A DNA stretch of 43,296 bases from Flavobacteriales bacterium (lineage in GTDB: Bacteria; Bacteroidota; Bacteroidia; Flavobacteriales_D; Sanyastnellaceae). Where the stretch lies: positions 1 to 43,296 of the forward strand of contig NYSX01000019.1 of NCBI GenBank assembly GCA_002683345.1, read 5' to 3'. Shown here in pieces: positions 7,975 through 16,218 of the stretch (positions within the stretch are counted from its first letter, which is position 1; each line of letters opens with the position of its first letter). Both the position numbers and the translations under genes were made by a program. The notes under the pieces were generated by a model. It worked only from the letters and a program-made list of their open reading frames with translations. It was not told the DNA's origin and searched no databases.

Positions 7975-9675
7975 TTACTGCACCATGATCTTTTTCAATT
8001 CGAGGTTGCGGCCGTCGTTGACCGTCAACATGTAAGTGCCTGGGGTCAAGTCACCCACGGTCAAGACCGTCGTGCCTTGTGCGAACTCGCGCACAGTGCG
8101 CCCAGTCATGTCGAGAAGCGCCAACGTTGCAGCAGGGTTCACACCCGTCAACGTCACCACATCCTTCGCAGGGTTGGGCATCACATTCCATGCAGACGTT
8201 GCTTCGTTGATGCTATCTGGCGTTGGTGGCAACAACACGGCGTCGATGACGTGCACCACACCGTTGTCAGCCTCAATGTCAGCCACAGTCACCTGCGCGT
8301 CGTTGATGAACACACCCTCGGCGTTGATCGTCACCGTCACATTGCTTCCGAGCAGAGTCTCGATTTCCTGACCGTCGGTCAAATCGCCGCTCATCGCCGC
8401 ACCAGCGACCACGTGGTACTGGAGGATGTCTCCGAGGTTGGGCAACGCCAACAAGTCTTCAGCGGTGATTTCGAGCGCTTCGATCAAGGCTGTGATTGCC
8501 GCATCAGTGGGCGCAAACACAGTGAAAGGACCTTCTGCACTCAACGCCTCCACAAGGCCGGCTTCAATCACAGCTGCCTCAAGCAACGTGTGATCTTCGC
8601 TGTTCACGATGATGTCCACCACTGTGGTGGTCACAGGGGCAGGTGGCAACAACACGGCGTCGATGACGTGCACCACGCCGTTGCCGGCTTCAATGTCCGC
8701 CACAGTCACCTGCGCGTCGTTGATGAACACGTTCATGTCCATGTCGATGGTCACCGTCACGTTCTCACCGAGCAACGTCTCAATTTCCTGACCGTCGCTC
8801 AAGTCGCCGCTCATCGCAGCACCCGCCACCACGTGGTATTGGAGGATTTCGCCGAGGTTGGGCAATGCCAACAAATCTTCGGCCGTGATTTCGAGGGCCT
8901 CGACCAACGCTGTGATGGCCGCATCGGTGGGGGCGAAAACCGTGAATGGCCCCTCTGCGCTCAATGCGTCGACGAGGTTGGCAGCGCCGACGGCTGCCTC
9001 GAGCAATGTGTGGTCGTCGCTATTGACCACGATGTCAACCACCGTTGCGGGGATGCCTGCGCACATGCAGTCTTCACCCACCATGTCATTGACCGTGGCG
9101 TCGTCTCCGTCGTCACACATGTCTCCTGGTAACACGCAAGAACCGTCGTCCGTGTTGGCCACCAAGCTGTAGTTGCACGCCATCATGTCGGTGCAACCGT
9201 TGATGATGGCTGGAACGAGGACCGCATCAATCACGTGAACGACGCCGTTGGTGGCGTCAATGTTCGCCACAGTCACCGTGGCTGAACCGTTGATCATCAC
9301 AGTGTCGCCCATGATGGAAATGGTGACGTCTTGACCGTTGACCGTGGTGACCATTTGGCCATCCGAAAGGTCTGTGCTCATCGCTTCGACCCCCGCAACG
9401 TGGTAGGTCAAAATGTCTCCCAATTGAGGCAGACCGAGCAAATCTGCTGCCTCCACACCAAGTGCGGTCAAGAGGGCGGTGAACGCGGCGTCGGTGGGTG
9501 CAAACACGGTGAACGGTCCTTCCCCTTGCAGGGTCTCCACCAGGCCGGCCTCCACAACGGCAGCTTCAAGTACAGTGTGGTCCTCGCTGTCGACCACGAT
9601 GTCGACTACGGTTTGGCTCCATCCGGAGACCATGAATGTCATTGCAGCGGCAATGAGTGTAAAGAAATGCTTCAT
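7975..9675 (-). CDS. Secreted protein with three fasciclin (FAS1) domains and T9SS type A sorting domain
   Basis: MKHFFTLIAAAMTFMVSGWSQ signal peptide; three copies of TVVDIVVxSxDHTxLEAAV...GPFTVFAPTDAA...VVHVIDAVL; C-term WNVMPNPAKDVVTL...MTGRTVREF...GTYMLTVNDGRNLELKKIMVQ. ORF-track start at 9789 is too early. Confidence 0.93.
   Translation of the reverse strand: MKHFFTLIAAAMTFMVSGWSQTVVDIVVDSEDHTVLEAAVVEAGLVETLQGEGPFTVFAPTDAAFTALLTALGVEAADLLGLPQLGDILTYHVAGVEAMSTDLSDGQMVTTVNGQDVTISIMGDTVMINGSATVTVANIDATNGVVHVIDAVLVPAIINGCTDMMACNYSLVANTDDGSCVLPGDMCDDGDDATVNDMVGEDCMCAGIPATVVDIVVNSDDHTLLEAAVGAANLVDALSAEGPFTVFAPTDAAITALVEALEITAEDLLALPNLGEILQYHVVAGAAMSGDLSDGQEIETLLGENVTVTIDMDMNVFINDAQVTVADIEAGNGVVHVIDAVLLPPAPVTTTVVDIIVNSEDHTLLEAAVIEAGLVEALSAEGPFTVFAPTDAAITALIEALEITAEDLLALPNLGDILQYHVVAGAAMSGDLTDGQEIETLLGSNVTVTINAEGVFINDAQVTVADIEADNGVVHVIDAVLLPPTPDSINEATSAWNVMPNPAKDVVTLTGVNPAATLALLDMTGRTVREFAQGTTVLTVGDLTPGTYMLTVNDGRNLELKKIMVQ
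8212..9051 (-). repeat. Two near-identical FAS1 domain copies at the DNA level (about 8212-8634 and 8636-9051)
   Basis: Long shared stretches such as GGTGGCAACAACACGGCGTCGATGACGTGCACCAC around 8225 and again around 8643; encoded domains are mostly identical. Confidence 0.8.
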
Positions 9676-9834
9676 AAGACTGAATAATGGTTTTGGGTTT
9701 GGAGGGAGAACAGCACTTAGAAAAAAAAGTTCGCGGCCGTTGAACCTTTCTTCAGATGGCCTGTTGGTGTAGGTGTGAATGCAAAACATTCACGAGATCG
9801 TAAGGTGTTTTGATCCAGTTTTTGGAACAAAGGG

Positions 9835-9857
9835 CGGCCCGCGAAAGCGGGCCGTTT
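9835..9857 (+). other. Terminator-like GC hairpin in the phrB leader
   Basis: CGGCCCGC-GAAA-GCGGGCCG followed by TTT, ~32 nt upstream of the phrB ATG; hairpin is certain, function is not. Confidence 0.5.
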
Positions 9858-9888
9858 CCTTGCCCAACATTTTCTCAACCTCGCCTCC

Positions 9889-11214
9889 ATGTCCATCCCC
9901 TCCTTTGACTCCCCAGTTGTCATCCATTGGTTCCGTCGCGACCTGCGTTGGCAGGACAACCGCGCCCTCCATGCCGCACTAACCTCTGGCTCGCCTGTGG
10001 TGCCCATGTTCGTGTTTGACAAAAACATTCTGGATCGCCTTGACAACACAGCGGACGCGCGAGTGACATTCTTGCATGACCGCATCTCGCAACTCCACGA
10101 GGAAGCAGGCGAACACGGCAGTGGGTTGTTCGTCACCCATGGCGACCCGGTCAAAATTCTGGCGACCCTTGCCGCGTCAGGACAGGTTCGGGCAGTGTAC
10201 ACGAATGAGGATTATGAGCCCTACGCCCAAACACGCGATGCGCAAGTCCAAGCCAACCTCGGGCAACACGGGGTGGCTTTTCACACCTTCACCGACCACG
10301 TGATTCAAGCGCCTGGCGAGGTCATGAAACCCGACGACACGCCCTACACGGTCTTCACGCCCTTCAGCAAGCGCTGGCACTTGAATCTGACCGAGGAGAA
10401 CATGGCTTCCGCTCCTTCCGAAGCGCACCTTGGTTCTTTGCACCGTTGGGCGCCTGCCTCCATTCCTTCGCTCGAATCCATGGGGTTCGAACGGAGTTTC
10501 ATTTCAGCCCCTGAAGCTGTCATTTCGAAGGATGTCCTTGCGAAGTACGCCGACCTGCGCGACGTGCCTTCGGTGCAAGGCACCTCCCGGTTGAGCGTGC
10601 ACCTGAGGTTTGGAACCATGAGCATTCGAAAAGCGGCCAAAGCGGGGTTCAAGCACAGCGAAAAGTGGTTGACCGAGTTGATTTGGCGCGACTTCTACCA
10701 GCACATCATGCACGCCTTTCCGCACAGCATGAAGGATGCGTTTCGCCCACAGTACGACCTCGTGCCGTGGCGTCACGACGACGCGCACTTCGAGCGCTGG
10801 ACCCAAGGCAAAACGGGGTATCCCCTCGTCGATGCCGGCATGCGAGAGTTGCTTGCCACGGGCTTTATGCACAACCGCGTGAGAATGGTGGTGGCCTCGT
10901 TCTTCTGCAAGCACCTGCTCTTGGACTGGCGACTGGGGGAACGGCACTTTGCCGCCCACCTGCTCGACTTTGAACTTGCCAGCAACGTGGGCGGATGGCA
11001 ATGGGCTGCGGGGTCTGGATGCGATGCGGCCCCCTACTTCCGCGTCTTCAACCCCACGTCGCAATTGCAGAAGTTCGACAGGAAATACGAGTACGTGAAA
11101 CAATGGGTCCCCGAGTGGGGAACCGCGGCCTACCCCGACCCCATCGTGGACCACAAAATGGCCCGCCAACGCGCCATCGACACCTACAAAGCGGCGCTGT
11201 CTGCCGCTTCCTGA
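9889..11214 (+). CDS. phrB: Cryptochrome/deoxyribodipyrimidine photolyase
   Basis: VVIHWFRRDLRWQDNRAL...; SRLSVHLRFGTMSIR; LIWRDFYQHI; GYPLVDAGMRELLATGFMHNRVRM; NVGGWQWAAGSGCDAAPYFRVFNP. Confidence 0.96.
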   Translation: MSIPSFDSPVVIHWFRRDLRWQDNRALHAALTSGSPVVPMFVFDKNILDRLDNTADARVTFLHDRISQLHEEAGEHGSGLFVTHGDPVKILATLAASGQVRAVYTNEDYEPYAQTRDAQVQANLGQHGVAFHTFTDHVIQAPGEVMKPDDTPYTVFTPFSKRWHLNLTEENMASAPSEAHLGSLHRWAPASIPSLESMGFERSFISAPEAVISKDVLAKYADLRDVPSVQGTSRLSVHLRFGTMSIRKAAKAGFKHSEKWLTELIWRDFYQHIMHAFPHSMKDAFRPQYDLVPWRHDDAHFERWTQGKTGYPLVDAGMRELLATGFMHNRVRMVVASFFCKHLLLDWRLGERHFAAHLLDFELASNVGGWQWAAGSGCDAAPYFRVFNPTSQLQKFDRKYEYVKQWVPEWGTAAYPDPIVDHKMARQRAIDTYKAALSAAS

Positions 11215-11242
11215 CTCTGCACATTGCACGTACCTTGGAGGC

Positions 11243-12319
11243 ATGAATGGATTGCTGCAAGGACTGAAAGTGCTGGACTTGTCGAGCGTGCTTGCAGGTC
11301 CGTTGACGGGTTCTTTTTTGGCCGAATGTGGTGCCGACGTGCTGAAGGTGGAAGCACCTGGAGGGGATGTCACCCGGACGTGGCGCGCCCAAGGTGAAGC
11401 CACAGACCAAACCTCGGCCTACTTCTCCTCGGCCAACACCGGGAAACGCATCGCCACATGCGACCTGAAGTCAGAACGGGGCCGCGCATGGCTTCGTGAC
11501 CAACTCGCGGACACCGACGTGTTGTTGCAAAACATGAAATGGCGAGACCTCGAGCGCATGGGGCTTCTGCCACACGAACTCCGGACATCCTTCCCTTCCC
11601 TGGTCCACATTCGGCTTGTGGGACATGACATGGACCCCTCGCGGCTGGCCTACGACGTGGTCATTCAAGCAGAAACCGGGTTCATGTCCATGAATGGGCA
11701 TCCGGACAAGCCGCCTGCACGCATGCCCGTGGCCCTCATGGACGTCCTGGCCTCCCACCACATGCGTGCTGCTGTCCTTGGCGGACTCTATCAGCGCGAA
11801 AAAACGGGCCTCGGATGGTATGCCGAGGTCAGCCTTCTTGGCTCAGGTCTGACTGCACTTGCCAACCAAGGCACCAATGCCCTGATCAATGGCAAGACGC
11901 CTCAGCGCCAGGGTTCATCGCACCCCAACATTGCGCCTTACGGGGACCTTCTTGAATGCGCGGACGGGCAGCTTGTGCTGGCGGTGGGAAGCGACGCCCA
12001 ATTCGAGGGGCTTTGTCGCACCCTAGGGATGGAAGAATTGCTGTCTGAGGAGGCATTTCACACCAACGCCGAACGCATCGTGCACCGAGCACCTCTGATG
12101 GATGCCCTCAACGAAGCTTCCAAAGCTTGGGCTTGGAAGGACCTTCATCGCGCCCTCCACGAAGCGCGGGTGCCGGCGGGCGCCGTGCTCGATGTGATGG
12201 AGGCGCTCCGTCAGCCAGGGGTTGAGGCCCGTTACGTGGTTGAAGAAGAAGGACTCAAGCGGCTCAAAACCTCAGCCATCCACGTTGGGGGTTTTCAAGC
12301 AGGCACGGAGACGGCGTAA
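11243..12319 (+). CDS. CaiB/BaiF CoA-transferase family protein
   Basis: LQGLKVLDLSSVLAGPLTGSFLAECGADVLKVEAPGGDVTRTW...NTGKRIATCDLKSERGRAWL, class III CoA-transferase signature. Confidence 0.95.
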   Translation: MNGLLQGLKVLDLSSVLAGPLTGSFLAECGADVLKVEAPGGDVTRTWRAQGEATDQTSAYFSSANTGKRIATCDLKSERGRAWLRDQLADTDVLLQNMKWRDLERMGLLPHELRTSFPSLVHIRLVGHDMDPSRLAYDVVIQAETGFMSMNGHPDKPPARMPVALMDVLASHHMRAAVLGGLYQREKTGLGWYAEVSLLGSGLTALANQGTNALINGKTPQRQGSSHPNIAPYGDLLECADGQLVLAVGSDAQFEGLCRTLGMEELLSEEAFHTNAERIVHRAPLMDALNEASKAWAWKDLHRALHEARVPAGAVLDVMEALRQPGVEARYVVEEEGLKRLKTSAIHVGGFQAGTETA

Positions 12320-13206
12320 GATTTTCCTTCCGGAACGTCGAGGTGGGTGTCTCGAAGCCAAGGGTTCATGGCCTTCAACTCCCGAAGCGTCGTGCCCTGT
12401 GACAGGGCAAATTCGGCGAGATCGTCGATGTTGCTCGACACGTTCACCGTTCGGCAATCCAGGGGCGCGTACACGTCCTGGCGTCCCAAGTGAAATCCAT
12501 ACATCTCTGGAGATTCCATGACTTCCCGAAGGGCCAACATGCGGTACACGTAACGCGCCGTTTCCGAGTTCAAGTGAAGGTCCCAGTACGTGGCGACGTG
12601 TTGCGACTCAAGGGCTTTCGCCACCCCTGTCCGGCCCATGTTGTAGGACGCCGCGGCGAGCACCCAGCTGCCAAATCGCTCGTGGGCCTCCGTGAGGTAC
12701 GCGCATGCTGCACGGGTCGCCTTCTCAACGTGGTACCGCTCGTCCACCGTGGCGGAGACTTCCAACCCGTACTCGGGTGCCGTCCGCTTCATGAATTGCC
12801 AAAAACCAGAGGCACCAGCAGGGCTCACCACCTGACTCAAACCGCTTTCGATGACCGCGAGGTATTTGAAGTCTGCGGGGACCCCTTCTTCTTCCAGAAT
12901 CGGCTCGATGATGGGAAACCAACGTGCGGCACGCTTGAGGTAGAGAATGGTGGAACTGTGCCGGTACGTGTTGACCACCAATTCGCGATCCAACGCCTCC
13001 CGCACACCAAAGGCCTCCAAAGGCACAGGCTCCTCAAACAAGGTCAAGGCACCTGGCATGGCCGGGGCAATGACTGGGGCATGACGCTTTAAGGCATCTA
13101 CAAAGTCAGGGACTTTGCTCGCCACTGAAAAGGAACTGAACCACGCCCCTGCGCCAAGGAACAAGGCAAACGCGGCAATCATTGGGGTTTTGGGAACCAT
13201 GGACAT
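12295..13206 (-). CDS. Lytic transglycosylase (SLT/MltD-like)
   Basis: VPADFKYLAVIESGLSQVVSPAGASGFWQFMKRTAPEYGLEV...ACAYLTEAHERFGSWVLAAASYNMGRTGV; overlaps the 3' end of the convergent CoA-transferase gene by 25 nt. Confidence 0.93.
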   Translation of the reverse strand: MSMVPKTPMIAAFALFLGAGAWFSSFSVASKVPDFVDALKRHAPVIAPAMPGALTLFEEPVPLEAFGVREALDRELVVNTYRHSSTILYLKRAARWFPIIEPILEEEGVPADFKYLAVIESGLSQVVSPAGASGFWQFMKRTAPEYGLEVSATVDERYHVEKATRAACAYLTEAHERFGSWVLAAASYNMGRTGVAKALESQHVATYWDLHLNSETARYVYRMLALREVMESPEMYGFHLGRQDVYAPLDCRTVNVSSNIDDLAEFALSQGTTLRELKAMNPWLRDTHLDVPEGKSYAVSVPA

Positions 13207-13308
13207 GGCTCACAAGTTGCAACGCCATGCACGCCAGATTGGGCCAGAGCACCGCTCCTTTCCAACAAGCTTTCTTCGATAAGTGTAAATTCCAAATGCG
13301 GTGTAGGA

Positions 13309-13860
13309 TCACCGCACAAAGGGCGACTCAAACGTCGCAAAGGCCTCGGCTTGGGCGTCTTTGTCGCTCACCACAGGCGCATCCAGGCCCCAGTCAATGC
13401 CCAGGTCCGGATCGTTCCACAACAAGGCCCCTTCAGACTCAGGGTGATAGAGGTTGGTGCACAGGTAATGAAACACGGTGTCGTCTTCCAGGGTGGCAAA
13501 GCCGTGGGCAAACCCCGGGGGGATGAAAAACTGCCACCTGTTCTCGGCGGTCAACAAGGCTGCGTGGTGTTGTCCAAACGTCGGACTGTCTTTGCGTACA
13601 TCCACCGCCACATCCAAGACCTTCCCCTGCACCACACGCACCAATTTGCCTTGGGCGTGCGGAGGCGCCTGAAAATGCAACCCACGCAACACGCCTGCTT
13701 TCGAACGACTCTCGTTGGCTTGAACAAAACGAACCTCCTCCCCCACAGCTTCGTCGAATGCACGTTGATTCCACGTTTCCGAGAAAGAGCCCCGGGCGTC
13801 TCCGAAAACGCGCGGACGCACGAGCAACAATCCTTCCAAAGGGGTGGTTTGGACTTCCAT
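13309..13860 (-). CDS. rfbC: dTDP-4-dehydrorhamnose 3,5-epimerase
   Basis: MEVQTTPLEGLLLVRPRVFGDARGSFSETWNQ...FVQANESRSKAGVLRGLHFQ...QGKLVRVVQGKVLDVAVDVR...FIPPGFAHGFATLEDD. Confidence 0.95.
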   Translation of the reverse strand: MEVQTTPLEGLLLVRPRVFGDARGSFSETWNQRAFDEAVGEEVRFVQANESRSKAGVLRGLHFQAPPHAQGKLVRVVQGKVLDVAVDVRKDSPTFGQHHAALLTAENRWQFFIPPGFAHGFATLEDDTVFHYLCTNLYHPESEGALLWNDPDLGIDWGLDAPVVSDKDAQAEAFATFESPFVR

Positions 13861-14645
13861 CAATCTTGAGAAAGCAGCACTTGATACGTCAACCACAACG
13901 ACGTGAACGTCGTCACCAATTGGGCCACCGGCGACACATCGGCCAAGACCTCCCTGACCACCTGAGGGTTGGATTCGACATAGATGATGTCGTTGGCTTG
14001 AACAATGGTTCGTGCAGCTTCCAAACCGTCCACGGTGCTCAAATCCATGTGGTACACGAGGTTGTCCTCGCCGCGCTGACGAATGAGTTTGATTTGTTTG
14101 GAGCGTCCACGCTGGCGGATGCCTCCGGCCTGGGCCAACGCTTCGATGACGGTTGTGTTTTGGTTCTGGAGCGTGATGACCGTCGCCTGCCCAGCCTCCC
14201 CGGGAAACACAAGAACACGGTTGTTCACCACCTGAAGCAACGCATAGGGGTCGACGTATTCCGACTCATACGCCGCTTCAATTTTGCGCTCCGCCTCATC
14301 CAGGGTCAAGCCTGCAAGCATGACCGCGCCCACTTCCGGCAGTTCTACCGTGCCGTCGAGTTCCACGCGGTACGTGAACATGGCGCGCTGTTGCTGCTGG
14401 AACAGGTTGTTGGCACCTTGGTTGTCCGCTGCGGAACCTGCAGTCATGGCCATCAAGCGTTGACCGCGGTTGGAAAACAACTGCAATTGCAAACGGTCGT
14501 TGGGCGCAAGCGTGTAGGCTTCGTGTTGGGTGTCGCTCAGCGAGTCAAACACGTGGTCTGCCTCCGTGCGAAACATCAGGTCTTGGTTGACGGTGCACCC
14601 GACAAACAAGACCCCCAATCCAAGGGCTGTTACCAATCTCCACAT
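13860..14645 (-). CDS. Polysaccharide biosynthesis/export (Wza-like) lipoprotein
   Basis: MWRLVTALGLGVLFVGCTVNQDLMF lipobox; YTLAPNDRLQLQLFS...VELDGTVELPEVGAVMLAGLTLDEAERKIEAAY; SLBB-like segment. Stop shares one base with the rfbC ATG (TGATG). Confidence 0.9.
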   Translation of the reverse strand: MWRLVTALGLGVLFVGCTVNQDLMFRTEADHVFDSLSDTQHEAYTLAPNDRLQLQLFSNRGQRLMAMTAGSAADNQGANNLFQQQQRAMFTYRVELDGTVELPEVGAVMLAGLTLDEAERKIEAAYESEYVDPYALLQVVNNRVLVFPGEAGQATVITLQNQNTTVIEALAQAGGIRQRGRSKQIKLIRQRGEDNLVYHMDLSTVDGLEAARTIVQANDIIYVESNPQVVREVLADVSPVAQLVTTFTSLWLTYQVLLSQD

Positions 14646-14674
14646 GAGGCCGAAGGTACGGCTATCTTCGCAGC

Positions 14675-15232
14675 GTGTTGACCTGCGACCACCATCGATT
14701 GCGCGCCATGGAATTGGCCGATGTGCAAGCCTTGCACTCCTGGGAAAATGCCAGTGAGGACTGGTGGATGGGCGCCAGCGTCTTGCCCGTCAGCGTGGAG
14801 GCCATGACCCAATTTGCCACGGGCAACCACGACCTGTACCGCGATCGCCAATTGCGCTGGATGCTCGACACCCGCGACGCACCTGGTTCGCCGTGGCGCA
14901 CTGTGGGGGCGCTCGACTTGTATGACTTCGAACCACGGCAGCTGCGGGCAGGTGTGGCTGTGCACATCGATGTCTCCGAAAGACGTGCGGGCCATGCGAT
15001 CGCGGGCTTGGCGCTTCTGCGTGACCATGCTTCGTCTCATTTGGGCCTGAGGCAATTGTACGCGGAAGTCCCGGCCCACCACGACGCCTCGTTGGGGTTG
15101 TTCCAGCGCGCGGGCTACCGCACGACGGGACGCCGTGAACAGTGGATTCGGACCCCTCAAGGAGGCTGGAGCGATGTGGTCACCTTGCAGCTCTTTTTGG
15201 CCGGTGATTGCAGTGAAAAGGAAGAAACATGA
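14675..15232 (+). CDS. GNAT family N-acetyltransferase
   Basis: HRLRAMELADVQALHSWEN...VAVHIDVSERRAGHAIAGLALLRDHA...LYAEVPAHHDASLGLFQRAGYRTTGRREQWI. GTG start at 14675 (TTG 14678 or ATG 14708 possible). Confidence 0.88.
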   Translation: MLTCDHHRLRAMELADVQALHSWENASEDWWMGASVLPVSVEAMTQFATGNHDLYRDRQLRWMLDTRDAPGSPWRTVGALDLYDFEPRQLRAGVAVHIDVSERRAGHAIAGLALLRDHASSHLGLRQLYAEVPAHHDASLGLFQRAGYRTTGRREQWIRTPQGGWSDVVTLQLFLAGDCSEKEET

Positions 15233-16218
15233 GCAAAAAAGGCGTTCTCACAGGAGGATTGTTGGTCCTCGGTCTTGGTTTGGGGCTCTCGGTGCTGGCG
15301 TGGAACCGCTGGATGGCCGGCACGTGGACCGACCAAGACGTCACGGTGGAACTGTGGCCCGGGGACAATGCCGTGCAACACCTGGCCCGGCTCGAGGCGC
15401 AACTCCCCCCCTCCGGTCAGCGTATCCTTGACCACGTGGAGATGAGGTCATGGGAAGGCCGTTTGAAAGCCGGCCGCTATCGCTTTCCAGCGGGTGAATC
15501 CGTGAGGAACAGCGCCGCACGACTTGTGACGGGCAACCGAGAAGCCGTGAAGGTGGTCGTCCGGGCAGGGCGAGATGTCGGACCCGTTGCGGGGACCGCC
15601 ACCCGGCGCATTCACGCCGACAGCATCGAGGTGGCGAACATGCTTGCGCAAGATTCCATGATGTGGCGGGTGCTTCCCAACACCTATGAGATGTGGTGGG
15701 AAACCGATGCCCAAGCGCTGGGCGAAAGACTTCTACTTGAGCACGCGCGGTGGTGGAATGAAGATCGCGTGGCTGCGGCCAGAGCCCAAGGATTGTCGCC
15801 CAAGGAAGCCACGGTGTTGGCCTCCATCGTGCAGGCAGAGACTGCAGTGATTTCTGAGGCGCCAGCGGTGGCAGGCTTGTACCTCAACCGGTTGAACAAG
15901 GGCATGGCCCTGCAAGCAGACCCCACCCTCATTTTTGCCCTTGGAGACCCGTCCATTCGCCGGGTATTGGATGTGCACAAAGAGGTGGATTCGCCGTACA
16001 ACACTTACAAACACCGCGGACTGCCTCCCGGGCCGATTCGGTATGTGGACCCGCGCTATCTGCAGAGCGTCTTGCATCCCGCCGAACACGCATTTTTGTA
16101 CATGTGCGCCAAACCGGGAGGCGATGGTACCCACGATTTTGCGCGGACCTACAGAGAACATTTGCGCAACGCCCGCGCTTACCAAAGCTGGTTGAACAAG
16201 CAACGCATTTACCGTTGA
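15229..16218 (+). CDS. mltG: Endolytic transglycosylase MltG
   Basis: N-terminal TM; EATVLASIVQAETAVISEAPAVAGLYLNRLNKGMALQADPTLIFALGD...SPYNTYKHRGLPPGPI YceG motifs; ATGA overlap with upstream gene. Confidence 0.95.
   Translation: MSKKGVLTGGLLVLGLGLGLSVLAWNRWMAGTWTDQDVTVELWPGDNAVQHLARLEAQLPPSGQRILDHVEMRSWEGRLKAGRYRFPAGESVRNSAARLVTGNREAVKVVVRAGRDVGPVAGTATRRIHADSIEVANMLAQDSMMWRVLPNTYEMWWETDAQALGERLLLEHARWWNEDRVAAARAQGLSPKEATVLASIVQAETAVISEAPAVAGLYLNRLNKGMALQADPTLIFALGDPSIRRVLDVHKEVDSPYNTYKHRGLPPGPIRYVDPRYLQSVLHPAEHAFLYMCAKPGGDGTHDFARTYREHLRNARAYQSWLNKQRIYR

Noticed and set aside
7321-9132. 603-aa plus-strand ORF across the TIGR01777 gene end, a terminator and the FAS1 gene
   Set aside because: Out of frame with the real gene, crosses a strong terminator, and its apparent repeats mirror the antisense FAS1 duplications.
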